A stretch of 64,000 nt of DNA, from assembly GCF_000350225.1 (NCBI RefSeq), contig NW_005179091.1:109150-173149 (forward strand). The letters run 5' to 3'. Made by a program: the position numbers and the translations under genes. Positions 1-10,145 of the stretch are shown piece by piece. Numbering within the stretch: the first letter of the stretch is position 1; every line of letters begins with the position of its first letter. The notes under the pieces are model-generated. The model was not told the DNA's origin, ran no database searches, and saw nothing but the letters and a program-made list of their open reading frames with translations. Origin of the DNA: Chondrus crispus. Lineage: Eukaryota > Rhodophyta > Florideophyceae > Gigartinales > Gigartinaceae.

Positions 1-2
1 AG

Positions 3-2339
3 TCGGCGAGGGTCACAGCGAACCCCGTCTCCATCAATGATATAGCCACACCAGTGTAGAGTGGTGTCGAAAAGAGTAGTCTTCTTGGCGGACACCTTAA
101 GGTTCTGGTCGCGGCAGATCTGGAAGAAGGTGCGAAGATGCGCAATGAGAGTACCTTCGGTACCGGCGTGGACTGCGAAGTCGTCCAACCAGGCCTTAAC
201 TGCTTGTTCCATGGACTGAAAGCAGGGCTGTACACGAGACTGGAAGTTTTGTACGGCATTCATTGCCCCTTGAAGCGTGCGCGTGGGCTGGTACACACCA
301 GCCGGAGTGAGAAAACTGTGATACTGCCGACTCTCGGCTGCCAATGGCATCTGCCAGTATCCAGCACAGAAATAGATGCTTGAGAAGCAGCGACTGCCGG
401 CGAAATCCATAAGCTCCGAGTTCAAATGCGGCACAGGCCAAGCCATTGCCTGCGTGCACTGATTAACTCTTCTGAGGTCGAATGTCAGCCTGTATTTCAC
501 TGTACCAGGCTTAGGCACCAGGAGGGGGGGCGAGGCCCACTCAGCATGCGCATTGGGAACCGCCATGCCATATTCGACTAGTTTTGCCATCAAACGCTTC
601 ATGTAGTCGCGTTGGTCGGCAGGATAGCGTCGGGCCTTGGCGAGATGAGGCATAGAGCCAGGCTTGATGCTCACTACCATTGGTTCCACATCGGCCGCGG
701 GGCCGGGGCCCAGCCGGACGCGAAAGACGTCACGGAACTCGCGAAGCAATTCTTCCAACAGCTGAAGTCTCGTGGAGCTGACCCCATTCACAGAAGCTTC
801 GTCCAACATTTTCTGGAAGGCTTTCGAAAGATCTTCAGGTGTGTCCTTACCAATCTCAGTTTGCTGCTCACAGAGGCCTTCGTCGATTGAATCGACGCCG
901 CGGTCAGAGTGGAACAGACCGGATGAAAGGATGCGAGCAACAGAGCCGTCCCTGTAGTCACCGTCTAGCATCTTTGAGCCGTCGACCTCTCCGCCGTAAC
1001 GATCGCATGCAGCCTCCAGCATCTTTTTGGTATCGAGCCCGAGGGCTTCTTGAATGGGACGACCAATCAGGGGCTCGTCAACCGGGTTCACTGAAACAAA
1101 CCAGCGGAGGTTCCGAATTAAAAGGGACTTTCCATGACGGATAAGAAGCTCAGTGTCGAGCGTGACCTCCCTGTCACATGTTATGTACAGTTCTGACGCG
1201 GCCAGACCGAATTCCCTAGGAGTGTGTAGCATCCGCATTTGCATCTCAGCACGCTGCTGAAGCAACTCACTGAATACAGTCTGTGGCATGAGGTTGATAT
1301 CCGAACCGCCGTCAGCACAGAGCCGAGACGAGACAGTGCCGGCAAATTGAACACCCATCTGCGTAGAATTGATGGAGGAAGCATCAGGTCCGTTGTCCAC
1401 AAAACGCTTGTCATTTTTCCGACGCTTATCCCGCACGAAATCGGCGATTAGTTTCTTCGCCTGATCGTCGTTAGTGTTTGGACAATTTCGAACACCGCCT
1501 TTATGGCGGACACCCTTCTTCTTACAATCCGCGTTCAGGCACGGAAGTTCCTTCTCTGAACTCCCAGTGCCCTTGCCAGATTTGAGGTTACCTGGCTTAT
1601 TCTTGCTTGAGCCTCTTCCTAGGGACGAACCTGACTTGGTACCATCCTCTTGCTTACCTCTGCTCGAAGGAGCTAGTACCTTGTACTGTATAATGGCTTC
1701 TTTACAAAGAAGCGAGACATACTCATTGACTTTTTTCTTCAGTCCCGCCTGGAACTCAAGATGCGCAGCCATAGCAGCTTTGAGGTGTGTAGGATAGACA
1801 TGCTCCTGAATGAGTTTTACAGTCTTTTCCGGGTTGCTTTCCTTGAAGTTCCCGTAGCCTACACCATCTAGTCTCTCGAAGATCTCATGAACAAACTGCA
1901 AGACACGCGCCTCCGGGTCTGAGATCGACATTGGCATCTTAACTCCACGAAGCGCACCACGAATCACCGTCGGGTTCACATTCTTCTGGGAGGCCCTTGA
2001 CAAGAGTCCCTCAACCCATGTCTGAATGTGGTCGGTAGTAAGATCAGCCAAAGCAACGTCGGCTGCCACATCATTTAGACGGCCAAGTCCGTGCATTGTT
2101 TTCAGTAAACTGCGATCGACAGAGACCTTGAAGGACGCCACAGTCATATTTGGGACTTCCTTCTGTTTTTCAAGTACTTCGTCCACGTAGCGCTCCCTCT
2201 CCTTCAGAAAAGCAGCAACCTTCTGTGGGTCTACGCTTCTCAAGACTGGGTGCTGAACTGGAGCAAACAGCGCGCCTGAGGCGCCGAACGTAGATGTGTC
2301 GTCGCTCGACCCGGCTCCACTTCGTGTGGTTGGCGACAT
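3..2339 (-). CDS. Ty3/gypsy-like Gag-Pol polyprotein, partial (element D)
   Basis: One uninterrupted frame of 779 codons starts at ATG 2339-2337 and runs off the left edge, so the 3' part (RNase H, integrase) is not in the window. The N-terminal half looks like Gag: charged, helical, then a Ser/Gly/Lys-rich tract. A zinc-knuckle-like C267-x4-C272-x6-H279-x6-C286 follows. A retropepsin-like motif ADGGSDINLM lies at residues 342-351. Reverse transcriptase begins near residue 598 (AEWASP), with FDLRRVN at 620-626, YWQMP at 661-665 and the catalytic box WLDDF at 717-721. The usual box is Y-x-D-D, so Trp-Leu-Asp-Asp is atypical, and DGG replaces the usual DTG/DSG. Gag and Pol share one frame. The open frame suggests a fairly young or functional copy. 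Assignment to a Ty3-like lineage is inferred from the RT order and motifs. Confidence 0.85.
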   Translation of the reverse strand, partial: MSPTTRSGAGSSDDTSTFGASGALFAPVQHPVLRSVDPQKVAAFLKERERYVDEVLEKQKEVPNMTVASFKVSVDRSLLKTMHGLGRLNDVAADVALADLTTDHIQTWVEGLLSRASQKNVNPTVIRGALRGVKMPMSISDPEARVLQFVHEIFERLDGVGYGNFKESNPEKTVKLIQEHVYPTHLKAAMAAHLEFQAGLKKKVNEYVSLLCKEAIIQYKVLAPSSRGKQEDGTKSGSSLGRGSSKNKPGNLKSGKGTGSSEKELPCLNADCKKKGVRHKGGVRNCPNTNDDQAKKLIADFVRDKRRKNDKRFVDNGPDASSINSTQMGVQFAGTVSSRLCADGGSDINLMPQTVFSELLQQRAEMQMRMLHTPREFGLAASELYITCDREVTLDTELLIRHGKSLLIRNLRWFVSVNPVDEPLIGRPIQEALGLDTKKMLEAACDRYGGEVDGSKMLDGDYRDGSVARILSSGLFHSDRGVDSIDEGLCEQQTEIGKDTPEDLSKAFQKMLDEASVNGVSSTRLQLLEELLREFRDVFRVRLGPGPAADVEPMVVSIKPGSMPHLAKARRYPADQRDYMKRLMAKLVEYGMAVPNAHAEWASPPLLVPKPGTVKYRLTFDLRRVNQCTQAMAWPVPHLNSELMDFAGSRCFSSIYFCAGYWQMPLAAESRQYHSFLTPAGVYQPTRTLQGAMNAVQNFQSRVQPCFQSMEQAVKAWLDDFAVHAGTEGTLIAHLRTFFQICRDQNLKVSAKKTTLFDTTLHWCGYIIDGDGVRCDPRR

Positions 2340-3070
2340 GGTAGCACGACAGGAGAGGCGGACCAACAACGAACCGAACAACCGACGTGGAGAAAAGAAT
2401 GTCCCCCTGCAGGTGAACAGAAATTTCTGTAGACAGTGTACCTCCGCGCCGGCGGAAATTGAAAGATGATGACTCAACGACCTCTGCCTCCCTCTGTCGA
2501 GACGGGGAGGCAAGAGTGTTTATGTAGTAAACGAAGTGCTAACGAGCTAGCCTCGGTAGCACACGGTAGCACACGCAGTAAAACACAACACGACATAACT
2601 CCGCTTATGGGTACAGTAGAAACCTTCTTTCCGCAACAGAAGATGTTGCCATTTATGGCAACCAGCATCCACAACTTCAAAGCTCTAGGAATCTACTAAG
2701 GCATCAAGGTTGCCTCCCATTTCCGGGGCATCATCAAATATATATTGTCAGACAAGGTCTTGAAGGATCGGATCATTCGAGAACCACTATCATCTGCAAG
2801 TAGACCGCTCAAACGCTGTCACGGCACGTGCAAGGAATAAGGAAACCGCTCTTCCTCTCCCCGACCACATGAGTGATGCTCTGCACTCGTCGGCTGATCT
2901 TGTCCAGTGTAGCAACTTGTGGGCTTTGGAGCCGCGACGGGACGTGTAGCGGAAAAGAGGTGATGGTAGTGGTGCGAGTGGGAGTTGGATACGCGCCTCA
3001 GAGGTTAACTTCTCCTTCCGAGGTCTGCCTTTACTGACGTGTAGCCGCGCTTATATAATAACTGCGGCAG
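2340..3070 (-). promoter_or_regulatory. Leader and probable promoter/LTR region of element D
   Basis: This stretch lies directly upstream of the element D start codon and has no convincing ORF. Read on the minus strand it contains TATTATATAA (3051-3060), a plausible TATA box about 700 bases before the ATG. That spacing would fit an LTR promoter plus untranslated leader. I could not find a second LTR copy to define the ends, because the 3' LTR lies outside the window. Confidence 0.3.
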
Positions 3071-3848
3071 CTGTGCGAGCGAAGATATTTAGCGTCGCCT
3101 GTCAGCCGGAATTAAAAAGACAGAGGCTCAGGCCCGGAAGCGCAATTGCGCTTCAAAGACGCGGGAGCGCCCGGACCGACGGGCCGGGGATGCTCTTTGC
3201 GCTATCGAAGACACCATTGCCAAGTGCGAAGATATTTCCGCTCGATGTCCCGCGTCGCTCGTTGGCCTTCGAATTGAGCCGCTCCGTCCCTCGAACCGAA
3301 TTCCCTAGCGGGCTTTCCTTCGCTGCTCGATAAGTCCGTATTCGCCCGTTTAGTGGCTACACCAGACATACCATCCGAGCTCGACACGCTTCAGAAAGTC
3401 ATCAAGGAAATACCGCGTACGTCGCAAACCAAGAAGCCGAGTCTCGGACCATAGCCCAAGTCTAAGAGGACGAAGGCACGAGCGCTACTGTAGAAGAATC
3501 GGGCCCATTTGTAAATGCAGAAGCTGCATTACGGATCATCACAGCTTCGTTCCTCAAAGAGCAAGGGGGGTAATGGTCATCTGTCGTAGTTTGATGTTGT
3601 AGTGAGCAGCAATACCAGTCAACTGTCTTAGTTTGATTAAGCAATGATTAAGAACGTAATGCTAAACTTTCCCGGAGTAATGGAGACCGTAGGTTCCATT
3701 GCATGTCACTGTAGAGGGAGTAGATAAGTCCCAAGGTGCTCACCGGGAAAGTAAACTCGGCACCACTCTACCACTTGTCAGATAAGAACGCAACTTGCAT
3801 TGCATCAAGGTTTACACATCGCCCCGCTGAAGAAACCAGCACCTCCGG
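3071..3848. other. No recognised gene
   Basis: Short frames only. The phrase GCGAAGATATTT occurs twice (3078 and 3229), suggesting an old local duplication. Nothing else could be assigned; it is probably decayed repeat sequence between element D and the chromodomain relic. Confidence 0.4.
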
Positions 3849-4076
3849 ATGTGGATGAACGTTGCCCTCCGCGCGACCCCACAGGACACGAACACAAACA
3901 CCGACTTTGCGTTCGACAAGATCGTGGATCATAACCTCACAGATCGCACGACTAGGTACCGAGTGCGTTGGATGGGGTACGGGCCCGCAAACGACTCGTG
4001 GGAGCCACAGAATAATGTCCCGTTCAACGGCGTTTCGCGCTATCATAGCGCACAAGGATTACTTTCACTACAGTAA
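3849..4076 (+). pseudogene. Chromodomain relic of a Ty3/gypsy chromovirus
   Basis: A 75-codon frame contains a recognisable chromodomain (about residues 18-70). It starts FDKIVDHNL, continues YRVRWMGYGPANDSWEP and ends in a short helix. It matches the chromodomains at the C-terminus of the family B integrases in this window (51481-51672 and the 3' end of B1 pol), which also begin with IDKIVDHG and have a WEP motif. In such elements the domain directs integration to modified chromatin. No integrase core is visible upstream, so this is an isolated 3' remnant of another chromovirus copy. The frame ends in a stop shortly after the domain, as expected for a pol C-terminus. Confidence 0.65.
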
Positions 4077-4729
4077 CCTTCTACCCGGGCCTACTGCGGG
4101 ACGCCCTCCTAGGGGCGCCCGCTGCTGAAAATGGGGGAGGCTTTTGTGTTTCTGCGCGTCGGACAAAGCGTCGCAAGCTGCACAACTTTAATTGTAAACG
4201 AAGAAGATGCAGGAAAACCGCGCTTAATAGTAGTGCTACTCGGGAAGATTGCCCTGCATCGGACCAGAAGGATTAGAGAGCGAACGCTGTCATCGGCATC
4301 TGGGGAAGGAAGCAAGGGCCTGACACAGCGTATACCGGCCACAATCGCTGGAGCATGAGCCCCAGTCACGATGGGGTGAGGCATGCTCAGCGAGGTTGTC
4401 ATGCGCGCGGAACGCCCGAGCACGACGCCTTCGGAAACGTTGCTTGTCAGAGCCTGACCCGCAGTGACGGCACCCCTTCTACTTCTAACATGCGGAGGTC
4501 GCATGCAAGAGTCCCCTGTCCGCCAGATTTGCCCGGCGGAACCTCAACAATGCCACCCGCCATCACATCGGACACGACGGGAGACGACACGGTAGTCTCC
4601 GTAAAAGGACCGCCAGGTGAGGGGACCCTCATGCTTCGGGGCGAACTGGGAGAGTGTCGGACACTGGCAATCTAGCCGCTTGCTGTTTTTTCTTGTCTTC
4701 AGCTTGCCCCCCTAGAGAAGAGCCCATTT

Positions 4730-5672
4730 ATCGAGCGACCTTACGAGGAGGGCCCTCGTTGGCACCGTTGTTGTACTCGCGGACCACGGCGACGGTCGAG
4801 AGGACGACGGAGGGCTGATGCTTCAGCGCGTGATCTTGTCAGCGCGTGACATCACGCCCGCACGGATGTTCCCGCAAGCTCGGACGACGCAATTTGTCCC
4901 CGATGCAAAGGTCGTCCGTCATTCGGACCAGCTTCCGGTCGGCGGCACCGGCCAGGCGACGTTTCACGCCTTACCGCGCACCGAAGTTGCTTCGCAGGGG
5001 AACTTCGCTAGAGGAAATCTCCTTCGTGGCGCCCGTTGTAGATGCGCTTCCTGCGGAAGGTCACACCAATCGTCAAAGAGACGGTTGCCCCGCGAGCCGG
5101 ATCCAATCAGGTCGCCATATTGGTCCTCATCTAGGTACATGTCATCGCCTTGACCAGTCTCACATTTCTCTGCGCCAAATGGGACGCGGTCACAGCCTGC
5201 GTGGGCGGAGGTGAGGCGATCGATGTATTCCGGGAGGTCCCGTTGTAGAGCGGGAACAGCTGATCACTTCACCAATTTGACCTCGCAGACAACCGCGTTC
5301 GCTTCTGGTATGGCATGCATCACATTCCAAGCCGGGTGCGTGGATTTTGCATTCGCGGACAACCCGCACGCCCGCCCAGTACGTGACGAGCTCCGGAGTG
5401 CGTGCCTTTAGGCACCAAGGGGCCTCATGCTCCGCCCAGCAAAACGGGCACTCGAGATATCACGTTGGGACGTGCAAACTGGCGACGACGACGGCCTTTC
5501 GATTCTTTGCGGCAACGAGTGTCCTACGGTCGTGACGCATCTTATGTTCAAACATCGCCCAGGAAGACGGCGTGGTAACCAATCGCACCGTTGCAAGCCC
5601 GTGCGGCGAAGCATCCGCCGGCGGAGAATCCTCCTGTCTGGGGAGGATGCTAGGAATGGAATACAGCAGCAA
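4730..5672 (-). pseudogene. Decayed cysteine-rich coding relic, function unknown
   Basis: Read on the minus strand, several stretches look protein-like but are broken by stops and frame changes. The most distinctive is a Cys/His-rich run at about 5290-5460 with CPFC, then WC, then CDACH, suggesting a former zinc-binding domain. It is preceded in the same frame by a basic stretch (5460-5672). A further charged stretch ends at about 4730 with a run reading PPRKVAR then stop. I do not recognise the family. A decayed transposase or retroelement Gag would fit the surroundings, but that is inference. Confidence 0.3.
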
Positions 5673-6262
5673 GCAGGGATGTGCCCCCCATATCGCGAAT
5701 TTTACTCCGAGAACAGCCTTGCAACGGCGATTACGTATGCGGATTCCTCAGCCCAGCGAGAATAGGCCACGTCCAAGCGAAGTAACGCTGACATTCAGTG
5801 ACTCAGTCCCGTAAAACGAAGACGACGCGCAACTATCTCGCGCCACGTGCCTTCCCCGCCACACGGACCTATTCCTTTAATTCCCAAGACTGGCACACGA
5901 CTAAATGTCTAGAGGAGCAACGGTATCTAAACGAATCACGTGTACGGTAGGTAGGGCATGTACGTCAGCGATTTTGTTGCCGAGGTGTACAGTGCCTTTA
6001 ACCTTAATTGAATGCCTGATTTCAGTTACATTCATGAGGATTCTCAGCATTTGGTTGCAGTTGATGGTTGTTCTTATCAAGGTGTTAAGAAACCGCCCTT
6101 ACGGTACCAAAAATGAGGTTCCCCATCTCGTGGACGACTATTGGTTGCATATATCAAGGAATTGCTCATAGAGGGTCTCTTATGTCAAGGGTTCACTGTA
6201 GAAACAGGAATTGTGTGGCCACTTGAAGAGACCTAATGGGATGATGGGAGGATTTTTAATAC
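5673..6262. other. No recognised gene
   Basis: Only short, uncharacteristic frames on both strands and no clear repeat ends. Nothing could be assigned. Confidence 0.4.
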
Positions 6263-7058
6263 GTGGGGCATGGCGCACCGGTACATGCAAGTTCTCGCTA
6301 CAAAAGAGTTTTACCATATTCTAAGGTTGTCCGTGAAGTCACGAAAATGCGTGTTTCGGCGGCGTATTTGCTCATATTTTCTAAACGCAAAAATTTCGGA
6401 CAACGCGTTTGGCAAAACTCACAGCATACCGAAAACTCGGGGCATGTGAGTTTTCCACGAGTTTCACATCCGCCTGATCACAGCAGTGCCGGATCGAACC
6501 GTCATGAAGAAAAACGAAGTGGGTCTTCCGTTCTTTTCACCAGCACAAACGAGTCTCAGACTGCACGGGTCGTATCGATATGCGTCATGGACGCCCCTAT
6601 CGCTTCATCTGCGCAGAGTCCACCAACGATTGAAAGCGCGACAGGATCTGCCACAGATGCAGCCGAAGCAACCGCGAAAGATAGACAAGTAGAAGCTTCT
6701 AAAAAAGCGGTCTTCTCCAAACGGCCCCCCTCAGCCTGTTAAGAAGACGAAACACATCGCCCTTTCGACTGAGAACCTTTCTGTCCTTGTGGCTAGCTAC
6801 AATATTGGCTTCAGCGAGTACTCGCGCAGGTGCACGTGATCCTTCGGGCGGCACAACGATGTACCAAACTTGCGTTTGTTGCCGGCAGGCAAGCTGCCGG
6901 GGGTCAGTCCGCAAAACCCGTGGCAGAAATTTTCAATCTCGGGTTTACTTTACGTCCAGCGATTTTGTGGGCAAATGAAAAAAAAAAGACAGCGCGTTAT
7001 TTTACGGACAACCGTGTACTGTACGATGAAGGGAACTGAGAGAGAATTTCTGAGGTAA
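6263..7058 (+). pseudogene. Possible decayed ORF, function unknown
   Basis: A 159-codon frame (6263-6742, possibly from a non-ATG start) ends in a Thr/Ala/Ser-rich segment just after a run of six C. A one-base change in that run would continue it into a second frame that looks protein-like up to a TGA near 6838. Overlapping frames continue to about 7058. The pattern suggests a coding region broken by an indel, but chance open frames cannot be excluded. I do not recognise a family. It lies upstream of the peroxidase on the same strand, with no sign of a functional link. Confidence 0.22.
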
Positions 7059-7210
7059 TTATTAGAAATTGAAAATTAATTAACAATATTTGAATGAAAC
7101 ATTTGGATGAAACATTGGAATGGACTTCTAGGGGAAGGTGATGAACAGAGGGAGGGGGATATCACCACACTAAGGACGGAACCCTTCTCCAACGCAACGC
7201 GACACACACC

Positions 7211-7290
7211 AGACACACTTCTTTCGTTGCCTTTCCTGTCAACGGATCCCGACGCACACGAGACACACCTCTTTCGTTGCCATTTCTGTC
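7211..7290 (+). repeat. Tandem duplication upstream of the peroxidase
   Basis: The 30-base phrase beginning AGACACAC(T/C)T(C) and containing CTTTCGTTGCC occurs at 7211-7240 and again at 7261-7290, exactly 50 bases apart, with three mismatches. It lies about 530 bases before the chosen peroxidase start, in its likely promoter or 5' UTR. Confidence 0.7.
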
Positions 7291-7821
7291 TTTCTCTTCC
7301 GTTGACACCCTTTTCACCCATGATGAGAAACAGGCCCTCTGATACGGTACGTGGTGTGGGCGATTGATGATACTGTAGTACGGTTCCTCGGGGGACTAGG
7401 GGATTAGAAACGCCTTTGTTGGACATTGTATTGACACGAAGAATGACACGCTGTGCTTTCATGGAAAATGTGGCGGTTATCGCGCTTTCTCGTGGAACGC
7501 GATGACAAAGGAGCGGTCATCAATTGCTACCTCAATACTCACCGAGTTGACACTGTCAACTTGACAGACATCTCACAAGGGCGATGGGGTGGCGCATTAC
7601 AGCTTCTAAGAATTCGATCCGATGCAGCAACTGTAAATGAAGAAGCATCTGCGAGTAGCCGCAAGCAGCAAGCCGTCAGCCATCTGTCAGACGTCTGTCC
7701 GTACGTCATCTATCACTGCCGGCGTGAGCCCTTCCCACACATCGACCTCATAAAACCCCCAACTCGCAACCCCGCAGTTCTTTCTCCCTCCCCAAATCTA
7801 CTAACCACCTTCCCTTGCACT

Positions 7822-9513
7822 ATGTCTCTCCTTCTACTCTTTCTCTTGTCCATTGCCTTCTCCCAGCCCATCCGCCCCAACGGTAACGACCGCAACAACC
7901 TTCTCCCCGTCCAGCCAGACACCCCCATCTTCAATCAGCGTCTACGCTCAGGCTGCGTTCGAAACTTTCGCACCTTCGATGGCGTATGCACTTCCTTCGG
8001 TACGCCGGAGCGTAAGCTATGGGCCTCTACAAACCGCCCTCACTACTCTTACTTCCAAGGCCGCGACACCCTGGTCCCTCGAGGCGAAGCCCTACCATCT
8101 GCCCGTCTGATTTCCAACATGCTTTGCCGGCAAGGGGGAAACACCCCAGAGCCCAGAGGGCTCGCAGAACTGGCCACTTTCTTTGGTCAGTTCATCGACC
8201 ACACCATTGTCGCCACCACGACCAACAAAGCCGAGCCGATGCCGATCAAGATCCCGGACGGTGATCCGGTCGCCGCCAACTTTTCGAAAAGCGAGATGCC
8301 ATTTTTCCGAAGCGTCCGCGTTCGGGTGCGCACACGCGACATGACGCAGACCCCGAGCAACGTCCTCCCGTCCGCTATCGACTTGGCGTCTGTGTACGGC
8401 CCCAACAAGGAGCGTTGTGATGCCCTGCGGCAGCCGTACGGTGGATTAATGAAGACGAGCGGTGGTGGCATGCTGCCGCTGAATTACGCGGGGCTGAACA
8501 ACGCGCCGCGTTCTGGACCTGAGTTCTTCTTGGCTGGCGACCACCGCGCCAACGAGCACCCCATGCTCACGACATTGCACACAGTGTTTCTGCGCGAGCA
8601 TAATCACATCGCAAGGGAGCTGGCACGAAAGTTTCCAAAGTGGAATAGTGAGATGCTGTTCCAGATGGCCCGCAAGATTAATGGGGCACAAATGCAGAAG
8701 ATCGTGTACGAGCAATGGTACCCTGCAGTGACGGGGCGACGGCTGAGGCGATACTCTGGGTTTAACAAGAACGTGGACCCGACTGTGAGCGTAAGTTTTA
8801 GTACAGCTGGATTTAGAGTGGGGCACACGATGGTGGGCAACAGGGTGAACAGGGCGTGGAAAGGGAACCAGAGGATGCCGTCTCTATCGCTCAAGGACAT
8901 GTTTTTCAAGTCTGCAGACAAGATGAAAAAGGACGGAATGGAGGTGTTCCTCCGCGGGGCAATGATGAACCGAGCGCAGAAGATAGATGTCAAGGTGCAC
9001 GATGCGCTCCGAAATTTCCTGTTTACTGGTATTGGTGGGGAGGAGGGTTTGCACGACTTGGTGGCGCTGAATATCCAGCGGGGACGGGATCATGCGCTGC
9101 CGACGTACAACGCACTGCGGGTGAAACTGGGGTTTCCCAAAGCGGTGACGTTTGCACAGATCACGCGGAACAAGAACGTGCGGAGCGCGTTGCAAAACGT
9201 GTACAAGTCAGCCGGGCTAGTGGAGATGTGGCCTGGGTTGATGGCCGAGGATCACGCACAGGGGAGCTCGATGGGGCCGACTATGCTGAGGTTGTGGCAA
9301 AGGGAGTTTACACGGCTGCGGGATGGAGATAGCTTCTTCTATTTGGCGGCTGGTATGTTTTCGAAACGGCTGAGAGAGGAGATACCGCGGGTGCGGGCGC
9401 TGTACAATGGCTCGGAGGACACGTTGAGAGGGATTTTATTGCGGAACACGGAGATTATAGAGAGAGACTTGCCCGAGAAGATGTTCTTTGTAGATGGGTA
9501 TGATGGAGCGTAG
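7822..9513 (+). CDS. Secreted animal-type haem peroxidase
   Basis: 563 codons, uninterrupted, one exon. The start at 7822 is chosen because it is followed at once by a hydrophobic signal peptide (MSLLLLFLLSIAFSQP). The frame is open upstream to 7453, but that part lacks family features. Residues typical of the myeloperoxidase/peroxinectin superfamily are present: distal haem site FGQFIDH with D126 and H127; calcium-loop motif SAIDLASVYG (184-193); distal Arg R242 and Glu E245 in RANEHP; proximal His H335 in RVGHT; and N417 in ALNIQRGRDH, which pairs with the proximal His. The position that is Met in myeloperoxidase (sulfonium link) is His247, so that bond is not expected. The protein should oxidise substrates with H2O2 outside the cell or in the secretory pathway. 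Whether it is a halide oxidiser cannot be told from sequence. Confidence 0.93.
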   Translation: MSLLLLFLLSIAFSQPIRPNGNDRNNLLPVQPDTPIFNQRLRSGCVRNFRTFDGVCTSFGTPERKLWASTNRPHYSYFQGRDTLVPRGEALPSARLISNMLCRQGGNTPEPRGLAELATFFGQFIDHTIVATTTNKAEPMPIKIPDGDPVAANFSKSEMPFFRSVRVRVRTRDMTQTPSNVLPSAIDLASVYGPNKERCDALRQPYGGLMKTSGGGMLPLNYAGLNNAPRSGPEFFLAGDHRANEHPMLTTLHTVFLREHNHIARELARKFPKWNSEMLFQMARKINGAQMQKIVYEQWYPAVTGRRLRRYSGFNKNVDPTVSVSFSTAGFRVGHTMVGNRVNRAWKGNQRMPSLSLKDMFFKSADKMKKDGMEVFLRGAMMNRAQKIDVKVHDALRNFLFTGIGGEEGLHDLVALNIQRGRDHALPTYNALRVKLGFPKAVTFAQITRNKNVRSALQNVYKSAGLVEMWPGLMAEDHAQGSSMGPTMLRLWQREFTRLRDGDSFFYLAAGMFSKRLREEIPRVRALYNGSEDTLRGILLRNTEIIERDLPEKMFFVDGYDGA

Positions 9514-9585
9514 CATAGTTGTGCATGAAGCCAAGTTGTATGTTAGCCGTTACTGATGCGGACAAATACAGAAGGCAGTGTGCGG

Positions 9586-9591
9586 AATAAA
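9586..9591 (+). terminator. Polyadenylation signal for the peroxidase
   Basis: AATAAA occurs 73 bases after the peroxidase stop codon, where a eukaryotic polyadenylation signal would be expected. Confidence 0.5.
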
Positions 9592-9734
9592 ATTTCGGGG
9601 AAAAATACAACGTTCAAGCTTTGTGCCCTCGGCGTCAATCTCCGGAGGTGCTGAGGACGCGTGTGCCAGTGCACAACGGTCAGCTTTCTATCAGTACAGC
9701 CAACGATTCCAATTTGATTCGCTGCCTAGATATC

Positions 9735-10145
9735 ATGTCAGTAAAGGGAACACTAGAACTCAATTGCTTCCAGCGTGCGGCTACAGTATTGGCTGATTAT
9801 CGCGCAACAACTGACATCTCTCGCGTGACATGGCTGATGGCTGCCACCGTGGGCCCCTTGCCCTTAGCTCCAGAACAATTGGGAAGATTTTGCGCGAATT
9901 GTCAATTTAACCCATGTGTGGCTGTGGCAAATTGCTATCATGTTACTGTACACATAGATGGGGACGTTTGCGAGGGGTCCAGTAAATTTATAGTGTACTG
10001 TACCAAGGGTACCATGGTTTTCTGCCTGCCGCCACTCGGAAACCCCGAGAGGTTTGGTAATTTCCACGCACGCGGAAGCACCGAGCCATGGAGCGTGTCC
10101 AGTCCGCTCCTGGCCATCGAGACCAGAAGACTTCCTGAGTGTTGA
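9735..10145 (+). CDS. Possible small ORF, unknown
   Basis: A 136-codon ATG-initiated frame with several Cys residues (for example FCANCQFNPC). No signal peptide, membrane segment or known motif. Its 5' neighbour is the 3' end of the peroxidase gene on the same strand. It may be a chance frame; I have no evidence of function. Confidence 0.18.
   Translation: MSVKGTLELNCFQRAATVLADYRATTDISRVTWLMAATVGPLPLAPEQLGRFCANCQFNPCVAVANCYHVTVHIDGDVCEGSSKFIVYCTKGTMVFCLPPLGNPERFGNFHARGSTEPWSVSSPLLAIETRRLPEC

Noticed and set aside
7453-7821. In-frame upstream extension of the peroxidase
   Set aside because: The frame is open, but the first ATG with a following signal peptide is at 7822, and the upstream part has no family similarity.
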